This document shows, in pieces, positions 24,462 through 32,299 of a DNA stretch of 64,000 nt (positions are counted from its first letter, which is position 1; each line of letters begins with the position of its first letter). The position numbers were made by a program, and so were the translations under genes. The stretch comes from CAYMKL01 sp964390805. Lineage in GTDB: Bacteria > Chloroflexota > Anaerolineae > VGOG01. Location: contig CAYMKL010000009.1 of the NCBI GenBank assembly GCA_964390805.1, positions 18,929 to 82,928 of the forward strand, in the 5' to 3' direction. The notes under the pieces are model-generated. The model was not told the DNA's origin. It ran no database searches and saw only the letters and a list, made by a program, of their open reading frames with translations.

Positions 24462-25085
24462 ATGCTAAGAAAAGTGATCACCTACATCGCATATCCCGTG
24501 CTGATTGTCGGGCTCGTGTTGTGTCTGGTCGGGGTGGCTTATGCCGCCAGCAACATTGACTCGACGTACAAGTACGCCTGGGGCACCAACGTGGGCTGGA
24601 TCAACTTCAACCCCGCCTACGGCGGCGGGGTGACGGTCTACTCCGACCACCTGGAAGGCTATGCCTGGGCGGAGAACGTCGGCTGGATCAGGCTGGGCAC
24701 CCATACAGCCGGCGGCTCACACACCTATGACAACACCTCAGCCAGCAACTACGGCGTGAACAACAGCTCCGGTACTCTTTCCGGCTACGCCTGGGGCACC
24801 AACGTGGGTTGGATCAAGTTCAATCCCACCGGCGGTGGGGTAACCATAAGCACTTCCGACGGCAAGTTCGACGGCTACGCCTGGGGGGAGAACGTGGGGT
24901 GGATTCACTTCCAGAATTCGTCGCCTGAGTACTACGTCAAGACCAGTCATTACCCCACCGTCGTCACCCTGGCGCGTTTCGTGGCCCGCTCGGTGGGAGG
25001 TGGGAACGGCTTGGCTGCGCCCCTGGCGCTGGTGGTGGTGGGTGCGGTTGGGCTGTTGGCGCTACGGGTGCGGCGGCGGAGGTGA
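24462..25085 (+). CDS. secreted YAWG-repeat protein with C-terminal membrane anchor
   Basis: 207 residues of unknown function. AAGGAGG precedes the ATG. It has an N-terminal signal peptide ending near VAYAAS and four copies of a motif like GYAWGTNVGWIKFNP (about residues 38, 66, 107 and 140). These are separated by glycine- and threonine-rich stretches, which suggests a small repetitive beta structure. A C-terminal hydrophobic helix ends in RVRRRR, like other surface proteins in this window (45056-46939). It lies 46 bp after the reverse transcriptase but carries no VR. It may be co-transcribed, yet a role in the DGR is not shown. Confidence 0.75.
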   Translation: MLRKVITYIAYPVLIVGLVLCLVGVAYAASNIDSTYKYAWGTNVGWINFNPAYGGGVTVYSDHLEGYAWAENVGWIRLGTHTAGGSHTYDNTSASNYGVNNSSGTLSGYAWGTNVGWIKFNPTGGGVTISTSDGKFDGYAWGENVGWIHFQNSSPEYYVKTSHYPTVVTLARFVARSVGGGNGLAAPLALVVVGAVGLLALRVRRRR

Positions 25086-25086
25086 G

Positions 25087-25177
25087 TTCGCGAATATGAC
25101 AACGAATTTGGGGGATTGAACGAATCTGCCTGGCAGCACCTATTCGTTCAATCCTCCCTATTTGCTGTCATATCGCA
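25087..25177 (+). repeat. long imperfect hairpin after the YAWG-repeat gene
   Basis: GATTGAACGAAT (25114-25125) and ATTCGTTCAATC (25142-25153) pair perfectly. The flanks (TTCGCGAATATGACA at 25087, and TGTCATATCGCAA on the other side) extend the stem with mismatches to nearly 40 bp. It could end transcription or be a palindromic repeat. Confidence 0.55.
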
Positions 25178-25246
25178 AACCCTAAGGGTCTCCAGGACCT
25201 TACAGTCTTCCTGATGAGGTGTTGCTCCTCGTTATCGCTCTAAAGG

Positions 25247-25287
25247 GATCGCCAGATCCCGCCGTCAAGCCACTGGATCTGGCGATC
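25247..25287. repeat. 13-bp perfect inverted repeat in the convergent intergenic region
   Basis: GATCGCCAGATCC (25247-25259) and GGATCTGGCGATC (25275-25287). No gene is seen in 25086-25446 around it. Confidence 0.55.
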
Positions 25288-25384
25288 CAGCGGGAGCGGG
25301 GCTGCAAAGATAGCGGTGAGTGGAGCAGCAACACTTTGAGGGGAGACCACCGGATTCCTCTGGCGGCCCACTGATGACAAGCAA

Positions 25385-25420
25385 AAAGGCCCTCCAAGAT
25401 TCAAGGCGGGCCTTTCTTGG
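25385..25420. terminator. bidirectional terminator between convergent genes
   Basis: AAAGGCCC (25385-25392) pairs with GGGCCTTT (25408-25415). T-rich sequence follows on both strands (a run of A before the left arm, CTTTCTT after the right arm). It separates the plus-strand YAWG-repeat gene from the minus-strand ArsA-like gene. Confidence 0.7.
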
Positions 25421-25446
25421 TTACCTTGTTCTTTTCTTCTAGCTGG

Positions 25447-26619
25447 CTACCCTTCATCCGCACCAAAGGTGATCACCAACGTATCCTCATCGAACCTGGC
25501 GCCTTGCACGTCCAGGCTCACCAAGACGCGCGGCAGGATCAGGTTGCGCTTGCGGTTGCCGATGTGCACGATGAGCTCATCCCCGGAACGGGTCAGTTGC
25601 AGATTCTCCTTCTCCACGAAAGGCAGCAGTAGACTCAATACGTAGCGCCCATCCTTCTTATCCACGCTGTGAGTCTGTCCCACGAAAGCGATCTCAGTGG
25701 GGTCGCTATCGCCGTAGATGCTCTCCGCCATGCGCCTGAGCATATCCAGTCCCACCACCTCCTGATCGAACAGGGGGGCCTTGAGTATGGGCAGGGGCGA
25801 GAATGCCTCCTCAATCATCTGGCTGTATTTCTCGTGGCTCTCCTTCCAGGAGTCGAAGTAGCTGTCTTGCACCCGGGCCGGGATCAGGCGGTTGGAGACC
25901 ACGGCATCGGTGAGGTAACCGTAGAGATTCAAATATGCAAAGGTGCGCTGCGCCTCTTTGATGACCATTTTCTCAGGGTTCACCACCAGGCGCACCGAAG
26001 CCTTCTCAGGATCGGAGAGGAGATCGTGCATGCGAGTCAGTTGCATGACCAGATCAGCGATGGTGTCGAACAGCTCGTCGTCAGGGATGGGCAGGTCCGT
26101 CACCGCTCGCAGGATGGGACGGCTGATCTGCACTGCTTTGCGCTCGAGAGGGAATATCTTTTCCAGATACCACCGAGCCACATCCGGGAAGGAAAGCAAT
26201 TGCAGGGTGGCGCCGGTGGGGGCGCAATCCACGATGATGACGTCGTAGTCGCAGTCGTCGTGCAGGTGGACGATCTGCAGGAGACTGGCCAACTCCTCCA
26301 TGCCTGGCAGGACGACCAGCTCTTCAGCGATCAGATCATCCAAGCCTCGCCATGACAAGACTGTAGCAAAGTACTTCTGGACGTTGCCCCAATGCTTGTC
26401 CATCTGGTAGAGGACATTGAGCTCCTGTCCCCACAGGTTGGGCGCCACCAGAGTCGGCTCAGGACCCAGAGCAAGGTCGAAGCTATCGGCCAGGCTGTGG
26501 GCCGCGTCGGTGCTGATGACGATGGTGCGATAGCCCAGGTCGGCGCAGCGCAAAGCCGTAGCCGCAGCCACGCTGGTCTTGCCCACGCCACCTTTGCCAG
26601 TGTAAAGGATAATACGCAT
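25447..26619 (-). CDS. ArsA/GET3-family ATPase
   Basis: 390 residues with one nucleotide-binding half, as in most bacterial ArsA homologues. The deviant P-loop GKGGVGKTS lies at residues 8-16, and STDAAHSLADSFD and VDCAPTGATLQLL follow. The C-terminal 80 residues (LSLLLPFVEKENLQL through LVITF) form the HSP20/alpha-crystallin-like domain found at the end of many such ATPases. The arsenite-binding cysteine set and arsB/arsD genes are absent nearby, so a role in arsenite export is unlikely; membrane-protein targeting or another client is possible. Oriented convergently to the DGR region. Confidence 0.85.
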   Translation of the reverse strand: MRIILYTGKGGVGKTSVAAATALRCADLGYRTIVISTDAAHSLADSFDLALGPEPTLVAPNLWGQELNVLYQMDKHWGNVQKYFATVLSWRGLDDLIAEELVVLPGMEELASLLQIVHLHDDCDYDVIIVDCAPTGATLQLLSFPDVARWYLEKIFPLERKAVQISRPILRAVTDLPIPDDELFDTIADLVMQLTRMHDLLSDPEKASVRLVVNPEKMVIKEAQRTFAYLNLYGYLTDAVVSNRLIPARVQDSYFDSWKESHEKYSQMIEEAFSPLPILKAPLFDQEVVGLDMLRRMAESIYGDSDPTEIAFVGQTHSVDKKDGRYVLSLLLPFVEKENLQLTRSGDELIVHIGNRKRNLILPRVLVSLDVQGARFDEDTLVITFGADEG

Positions 26620-26650
26620 GTTCCCTCCGAATTGTGACTTCTGCTAACAA

Positions 26651-26725
26651 TAGTGTCAACTCAAGCTCTGAGCCCCGTCCCCGGGGCGGCCCGGGGACGG
26701 GCCTTTGAGCCGTAAGTTGACACTA
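26651..26725. repeat. strong nested inverted repeat upstream of the ArsA-like gene
   Basis: Outer arms TAGTGTCAACT (26651-26661) and AGTTGACACTA (26715-26725) enclose a GC-rich hairpin (CCGTCCCCGGG with CCCGGGGACGG). It lies between the tricorn gene end and the ArsA gene start. It may terminate the tricorn transcript or be a small palindromic element. Confidence 0.6.
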
Positions 26726-26734
26726 ATGCTTCTG

Positions 26735-29700
26735 CTAAACCCGCCTCTTCTTGAGATCCGGCCACTTCGGGGGCTGCTCTTCCAAAAGCCTCAGAATCTC
26801 CTCAATGGCCCGCTCCAGTTGGGTGTCCTTGCCTGCCGCGTAGTCCTGAGGCGTGACATCCACCTCGATGTCGGGGTCGGTACCATAGTTCTCCACCCCC
26901 CAACCTACGTCCTCGAACCAGAAAGAGAATTCCGGTTGGGTGACGACGCTACCGTCCACCAGCCTGTCGCGCACCGAAACACCGACCACGCCGCCCCAGG
27001 TGCGCTTTCCGATGAGCGGGCCCAGCTCCATCAGCTTGAAGCAGTGACAGAAGATGTCCCCGTCCGACCCGGCCTGCTCATTGGTCAGAGCGACCATGGG
27101 ACCCAGCACCGAATCCACCGGATAAGGCTCTGGCTCGCCCCAGCGAGGGACATCGTACCCCAGACGCCGCCGGGCCAGCTTCTCCAGGATCAACTGGGAA
27201 ACGTGTCCGCCGCTGTTGAACCGCACGTCAACGATCAAAGCGTCGCGGCCAACCTCGGCCAGGTAGCCTCGGTGGAACTCGGCATAGCCTCGGGGGCCCA
27301 TGTCGGGGACGTGGATGTAGCCTACCCGCCCGTCAGTGGCTTCGTGCACCTGGCAGCGGTTGCTCTCCACCCACTCCCGATAGCGGGCTGGTGTCTCACT
27401 CTTGAGGGCTTTCACGGACACGGTGCGCGTATCCTCCCCTCCCTTCATCCCCCCCAGGGCTTGCCCTGAGCGCGGTCGAAGGGTTGGGGGGGAAAGAGGG
27501 GGGGCTGCAACGGTCAGCAAAACCTCGCTGCCAGCCTGGTTGACCAGCAACTCCTGTGGGGAGCAGTCCTTGCCCACCTTGCGCCCGTTGATTGCCAATA
27601 GAGCCTGCCCCGGTTCGACATTGATCCCCGGCCCCAGCAGCGGGGGACCTCCCTTCTCATCCCACGGATCGCCGCGAACGATGCGACCGATGCGATACGT
27701 CTCGGTCTCGGCATCGTAGACGAAGTCCACCCCGAGGAACCCCTGCAAGTACTTGGGCTCCTGGCGATAGTCGCCGCCAAGCTCGTAGGCGTGAGAGGTT
27801 CCTAACTCACCCTGCATCTCCCACATCAGGTCGGAGAACTCAGAGCGGGTCGCCACGCGGTCCAACAAAGGCTGGTAGCGCTGGTTGACGGCCTCCCAGT
27901 CCACGCCCGACATGTCCTCGGTCCAGAAGTGGTCTCGTTGCAGGCGCCACGCCTCGCGATACATCTGCTCCCACTCGTCCCGGGGCTGGACAGACACTTT
28001 GATCCGTTTCAAGTCCAGCCAGCCACTCTTGCGCCCAGGCTTTTCGTCCGAGTTTTCAGGCTTCTTGCCGGCCTCGATGACACGCAGGTGATTGCCAGCC
28101 CGGCAGATCAACGTCTTGCCATCGGCCGACACTTTGAAGTTGGTGACCTTTCTGACCAACGTCTCCTGTTTCTGCTCCTCGAAGTCGTACATCTCGATGA
28201 AGCCCGTGGCCGCTGGTTCACCAGGCAACCAGGAGTCGCCCAGGCTGCCCTCTATCGGAAGGGACGTGAAGAGGACTTTGCCCTTGATCCCCCACACCTG
28301 TCCGTAGCGCCCCTCCGGGACCGGGAAAGCCACTATGCGATCCTCAATGCCGTCCAGGTCAATCTCGACCACCGGCTCCTCGAGAGTCTCGGTCTTCTCC
28401 CCTTCCTGGCGATCAGATTCCTTGCTATCTTCCCCTTTTTCGGGTTTGGACGACTGGTTATCCTTTCCGGTACTAGTTTGGCCCGGTGCCCTCGGGATGG
28501 GGATGAAGGGTGAGGGTAAGTCCTTCTGCAGGGTGATCAAGTACGGACGTACCCCTCGGGGGAAGTTTAGGTCAAAATGCAGGTTGTCGTAGACCGGATC
28601 GAACTCACGATACGACAGGAAGTACAAGTACTTGCCATCCGGGTCGAAGGCCGGCCCCATGTCGCGCAGCACAGGGCGGGTCAGCCGCCAGGTCTCCCCA
28701 CTTTCCACCTTGCACAGCTTGATGCACGACGTCTTTTGCGTGTCAGCGAAGCCGTAGGCCACCCACCGTCCATCGGGTGACCAGGCCATGCCGCGTATGC
28801 GCGCGTATTGACTCTTGTCCAGGAGGCGCATCGTGCGCGACGAGAGATCAACCAGGATCAGCTCGTAGCGGTGGTTGCTCAAGACCACCTGATCGTTCCC
28901 TTCGTCAGAGCTTACACTGAGCTTAGTCGAAGTGCTCAGGGCAGGCCTGGGCGACACGGCCAGGCTCACCGGCCGGCCGATGTCCGGAGGGTGCGGCCAT
29001 GCGTGCATGGCATCGTCATCAGGAGCAACTGAAAGGTCCGCCAGACGCTCTGGCTCCACACTCCCGTCGCGATGTCCTGAGCTTGTCGAAGGGGCGTGAT
29101 GGATTTCCAGCGCTTCTTCCCCGTCGGTGTCGCACACCATCACCAACCGCTTACCGTCGCCCAGCCACGACGCCAGGCGATAGCGCGTCCCATCGGGTTG
29201 ACCGTGCTGCAGGACGGCGCCCTCCCAATTGGCTATGGTGAAAGGCTTGCCCCGGGAGGTGACGGCCACCGAGTGGCCCTCCGGATGGATGGCGTAGCCC
29301 AGCAAGTACTTCGCTGTCTTCACGAACTTGCGGTTGCGCTGCGTCCTCGGGCTGCGAAACTCGACTTCGACCTGTCGGCTGGCGTCGGACGCCGGGTTGT
29401 AGACGTACAGGTCGGCGCCGGCGTGGTAGACGATCCGCTGGCCGTCGGTCGAGGCGTTTCTGGCGTAGAAAGTCTGATGAGTCGTGTGCTGCCTCAGGGC
29501 CTCGCCGCTCGGGAGACACGAGTATAGATTGCCCACCCCCTCGTGGTCGGACAGGAAGAAGATGCGCTCCCCGATCCACATCGGGTTGGCCAGGTTGCCC
29601 TCCAGTTGGATCAGGCGTCTGAACTGCCATTCCCCAGGCAGCCTGGCGGTCTGTTTCGCCAGCCTGCCGACGTCCACCCACAGCTCGCCGGCCGTGCCAC

Positions 29701-30220
29701 CTCGGTAGCGCTTCCAACGGGCCGGGTCGTCGGTGTTGCGCCCGATGACCACCCCACCATCGGGGCCGTAGGAGATGCTCTGTGCTGGGCCGACGGGTAG
29801 CTCTTGCGGCAAGCCGCCGTCGAGACCGACAGTGAAGAGCTTGAGGAGGCGAAGGAAAGGTTGCCCGGCGTTGCTGGTGAAAAGGATGGATTCCCCATCG
29901 GGGCTCCAACCCACCACCTGCGCCATGCTACCCAGGTAGGTCAGCCGTCGCGCCGGCCCTCCGAGAGCTGGCATGACGTAGACCTCGGCGTGCCCCTCCT
30001 CCCGTCCGATGAAGGCCAGCGTTGTTCCGTCGGGCGAGAGGAAGGGATAGCTGGCCGCACCCAGATTCGAGGTCAACCGACGGGCGATGCCGCCCGTGTC
30101 GGGGACGGTCCACAAATCATCCTCACAGACAAACACCACGGTCTGGCCGTGAAGGGTGGGAAATCGGTAGTATCCTGCGGTTTCGATACGCCTTCGGCTA
30201 CTCAACCCAAGTGTTGTCAC
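26735..30220 (-). CDS. tricorn protease homologue
   Basis: 1161 residues. A GTG start is supported by GCAGGAG 9 bases upstream. The N-terminal third to half carries WD40-like propeller repeats (FVCEDDLWTVPDTGG, FLSPDGTTLAFIGREEG, WSPDGRWVAYGFAD). A charged linker follows, then a C1-like region, a PDZ-like stretch, and a peptidase S41-type catalytic domain with VDVRFNSGGHVSQLI and the expected nucleophile in NEQAGSDGD. Tricorn trims peptides released by larger proteases in the cytoplasm. Two oddities: the first dozen residues (SSRRRIETAGYY) are translated from a GTATCGAAACC-type dispersed repeat, and LRPRSGQALGG lies within repeat DNA near 27463. A further 20-mer copy at 29074-29093 is read in frame. 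Confidence 0.93.
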   Translation of the reverse strand: MTTLGLSSRRRIETAGYYRFPTLHGQTVVFVCEDDLWTVPDTGGIARRLTSNLGAASYPFLSPDGTTLAFIGREEGHAEVYVMPALGGPARRLTYLGSMAQVVGWSPDGESILFTSNAGQPFLRLLKLFTVGLDGGLPQELPVGPAQSISYGPDGGVVIGRNTDDPARWKRYRGGTAGELWVDVGRLAKQTARLPGEWQFRRLIQLEGNLANPMWIGERIFFLSDHEGVGNLYSCLPSGEALRQHTTHQTFYARNASTDGQRIVYHAGADLYVYNPASDASRQVEVEFRSPRTQRNRKFVKTAKYLLGYAIHPEGHSVAVTSRGKPFTIANWEGAVLQHGQPDGTRYRLASWLGDGKRLVMVCDTDGEEALEIHHAPSTSSGHRDGSVEPERLADLSVAPDDDAMHAWPHPPDIGRPVSLAVSPRPALSTSTKLSVSSDEGNDQVVLSNHRYELILVDLSSRTMRLLDKSQYARIRGMAWSPDGRWVAYGFADTQKTSCIKLCKVESGETWRLTRPVLRDMGPAFDPDGKYLYFLSYREFDPVYDNLHFDLNFPRGVRPYLITLQKDLPSPFIPIPRAPGQTSTGKDNQSSKPEKGEDSKESDRQEGEKTETLEEPVVEIDLDGIEDRIVAFPVPEGRYGQVWGIKGKVLFTSLPIEGSLGDSWLPGEPAATGFIEMYDFEEQKQETLVRKVTNFKVSADGKTLICRAGNHLRVIEAGKKPENSDEKPGRKSGWLDLKRIKVSVQPRDEWEQMYREAWRLQRDHFWTEDMSGVDWEAVNQRYQPLLDRVATRSEFSDLMWEMQGELGTSHAYELGGDYRQEPKYLQGFLGVDFVYDAETETYRIGRIVRGDPWDEKGGPPLLGPGINVEPGQALLAINGRKVGKDCSPQELLVNQAGSEVLLTVAAPPLSPPTLRPRSGQALGGMKGGEDTRTVSVKALKSETPARYREWVESNRCQVHEATDGRVGYIHVPDMGPRGYAEFHRGYLAEVGRDALIVDVRFNSGGHVSQLILEKLARRRLGYDVPRWGEPEPYPVDSVLGPMVALTNEQAGSDGDIFCHCFKLMELGPLIGKRTWGGVVGVSVRDRLVDGSVVTQPEFSFWFEDVGWGVENYGTDPDIEVDVTPQDYAAGKDTQLERAIEEILRLLEEQPPKWPDLKKRRV
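29074..29093 (-). repeat. dispersed 20-bp repeat, copy inside the tricorn gene
   Basis: GTCCTGAGCTTGTCGAAGGG on the plus strand, identical to 16530-16549. It is read in frame on the minus strand as APSTSSGHR. A degenerate relative lies at about 28905-28945. Confidence 0.8.
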
Positions 30221-30243
30221 TTTGCAATCTCCTGCGTCTTTAG

Positions 30244-31254
30244 TTACATCGAGCCCATGGTCAAAGCCATCAGTGCCTTTTGCACGTGCAGGCGGTTCTC
30301 GGCCACGTCGTAGATCACCGAGCGGGGGCCGGAGGCGACCTCATCAGTGACCTCGTGGCCCCGGTCCACAGGCATGGGATGGGTGAAGAGAGCGTTATCG
30401 CTGAGGGCCATTTTCTCGGCGTCGCAGATCCACTGCGGGTACTGCAGCGCCTTGTCAATCTCCTCTTGCTTGTGGAACTCCCCATCGCGATAGGCTGCCG
30501 AGCTCATCCAGTGGCGGGAGTAGACCACGTGCGTTCCCTCGTAGCCCGATGCCACATCGTGGACTACCTCGAACGTCCTGCCATTTGCGGCGCAGTTCCC
30601 TCTGGTCCACTCGATGACCTGGGGGTCCAGGTCGTATCCCTCAGGATGGGCCAGAGTCACGTCCATCCCAAAGCGGGAGCCTATGAGCAGCGCCTCCTGG
30701 ACACTGCACCAGGAGCGGGCCAGGGCCCCATGCCCCCAGGTGACCAAGAGCTTCTTGCCCCGCACATCGCCCAGATGCTCGAGCCAGCCCATCACATCGG
30801 CCAGGCCCTGGCAGGGGTGATACTTGTCGTGAGCCATGGAGATGATGGGGATGGTGGCCCAGCGAGCGTATTCGCGCAACAGGTCGTCGCCCTCACCGTA
30901 GGCACCGATCTTATCCTCCAGGATGCGGATGCCCAGGCCGTGGCCATAGCGGCTCATCACCCTGGCCGCGTCCTCCACCGTCTCGCCTGCACTGATGGCG
31001 GTCTTTAGACGCATGGCTTTGGGCTCCAGAAACTGCGCGTGGCCGCCCAACTCAGTGGCCGCGCACTCGAAGCTCTGGCGGGTGCGAACCGAGGGGTTGT
31101 AGAAGAACATGAGGAAGGTCTTGTGCTGGAGTATCGAGGTCCAGCGCGGAGAGAGGCGATCACGCTTCATCTTCGCCGCCAACTCCAGCACTGCTTCTAG
31201 CTCTTCGATTGACCAGTCTTGGGTGCAGATCAAATCGTGTCCGTAGAGATCCAT
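30244..31254 (-). CDS. aspartate/ornithine carbamoyltransferase-family protein (YgeW-like)
   Basis: 336 residues. The ATG at 31254 follows CCAGGAGG; an earlier in-frame start at 31326 would translate a palindromic element. The carbamoyl-phosphate loop is PSVRTRQS and the second conserved site is HPCQGLAD. The family HCLP site, which helps hold ornithine in true OTCases, reads HPMPVDRG here. Its paralogue at 32300-33346 has HCLP. Both share the C-terminal ENRLHVQKALMALTM. It is closest in feel to knotted YgeW-type transcarbamylases of purine/amide catabolism. The amino acceptor is unknown and the altered motif suggests a different one from that of its neighbour. Confidence 0.8.
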   Translation of the reverse strand: MDLYGHDLICTQDWSIEELEAVLELAAKMKRDRLSPRWTSILQHKTFLMFFYNPSVRTRQSFECAATELGGHAQFLEPKAMRLKTAISAGETVEDAARVMSRYGHGLGIRILEDKIGAYGEGDDLLREYARWATIPIISMAHDKYHPCQGLADVMGWLEHLGDVRGKKLLVTWGHGALARSWCSVQEALLIGSRFGMDVTLAHPEGYDLDPQVIEWTRGNCAANGRTFEVVHDVASGYEGTHVVYSRHWMSSAAYRDGEFHKQEEIDKALQYPQWICDAEKMALSDNALFTHPMPVDRGHEVTDEVASGPRSVIYDVAENRLHVQKALMALTMGSM

Positions 31255-31308
31255 GTTTATTTCCTCCTGGGTGAGTTCTGGACTTTGGACAAACCCACGA
31301 TGGCGACC

Positions 31309-31407
31309 AGAAACCCGTTTTCTCACGCCAAACTGCCATCCATGTTGACTTGAAACAAGCTGATTCAGTTAGATTTCGGTAACAGAATCATCAGAAAACG
31401 GGTTTCT
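31309..31407. mobile_element. 99-bp palindrome-ended element (copy E)
   Basis: Perfect 15-bp terminal inverted repeats AGAAACCCGTTTTCT (31309-31323) and AGAAAACGGGTTTCT (31393-31407). It is the same length as the copies in the DGR and shares CAAGCTGATTC with copy A. An outer pair, GGACTTTGGA and TCCAAAGTCC, flanks it. It lies just upstream of the carbamoyltransferase ribosome-binding site. Confidence 0.65.
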
Positions 31408-31671
31408 TTAGCTTTATCCAAAGTCCAAGAGTTAATGAGTCAGAGTAACGAGTTAATGAGGCAACGGGGCGCGTATACAAATCGGGGGAGTACTGAGAAA
31501 AGAGCGCGGCCAGCGCCGGCCGAGTAGGAGCAAAGCGACGTATCGAGGCCAAGCGGGTTACCCATAGAGCCGCTCGCTTGATTTCGATACGCTTTGCTAC
31601 TCAATCGGCGCTCGCTCCCCCAAGTTTTACATACGCTCAGGGCAACAAGGAACTGCGACGGCGGTGTCCGC
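31408..31671. other. gene-free stretch with a GTATCGA-type repeat
   Basis: I see no gene. GTATCGAGGCC near 31541 and TTTCGATACGCTTTGCTACTC at about 31587 form another dispersed repeat family also seen at 22140 and at the start of the tricorn gene (30181-30205). Confidence 0.6.
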
Positions 31672-32241
31672 TCACTCTTCAAGCGGCTCCTCTCGCCAGT
31701 CGCCGTACTGTCCCAGAGGTTCCCCAATTCCCCGGTACTGACCGCCCAGGTAGGCCAAGGGCTGGGCCTTGGTGTAGTCAATGCGGCCCCGGTCGTCCAG
31801 GACGGCCTCGTCCAGGTGTACGGCCACGATCTCGCCCACGAAGAGGTCGTGCGCGCCGAGATGGATGATCCTGGCCAGCTCGCACTCCAGGTTGACCGGG
31901 CACTGGGCGATGAGCGGAGTGGCGACGGCTGAGCCGGGCTCTGGGGTGAAGCCGCAGGCCGCCCACTTGTCCACATCCCGTCCAGAGACCTGGCCGCAGT
32001 AGTCCACCTGGGCCACCAGGTCGGCGGTGGGGATGTTGACCACGAACTCCTCCGCCTGGCGGATCAGGCCGTGGGAGTGCCGGCTGGGGCGGATGGAGAT
32101 TCCGACCATCGGCGGGTCGGAGCAGATGGTGCCCACCCAGGCCAGAGTGATGATGTTGGCCTGGTCGCCGCTCCCACAGGTGACGAGAACGGCAGGCACC
32201 GGATACAGAGCTGTTGAAGGTCTTTTGACGAGTTTGGCCAT
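31672..32241 (-). CDS. flavin reductase-like FMN-binding protein
   Basis: 189 residues of the flavin reductase-like (FMN-binding split-barrel) family. It opens with VPAVLVTCGSGDQANIITLAW, the strand-turn that binds FMN phosphate, then ISIRPSRHSHGLI and EFVVNIPTADL. GAGGAGG precedes the ATG. It may supply reduced flavin or act as a small oxidoreductase. It lies between two carbamoyltransferase paralogues in what seems one minus-strand operon; the functional link is not clear. Confidence 0.85.
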   Translation of the reverse strand: MAKLVKRPSTALYPVPAVLVTCGSGDQANIITLAWVGTICSDPPMVGISIRPSRHSHGLIRQAEEFVVNIPTADLVAQVDYCGQVSGRDVDKWAACGFTPEPGSAVATPLIAQCPVNLECELARIIHLGAHDLFVGEIVAVHLDEAVLDDRGRIDYTKAQPLAYLGGQYRGIGEPLGQYGDWREEPLEE

Positions 32242-32299
32242 TTTCTAGACTCCTCCTCTCATCTCTGCAAGTGCTTCTAGGCGGCTGCGTCAGGCCATC

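Noticed and set aside
25447..26619. Arsenic-resistance operon
   Set aside because: Only an ArsA-like ATPase is present, with the HSP20-like C-terminal domain. No arsB, arsC, arsD or arsR lies nearby and no metal-binding cysteine set was seen.
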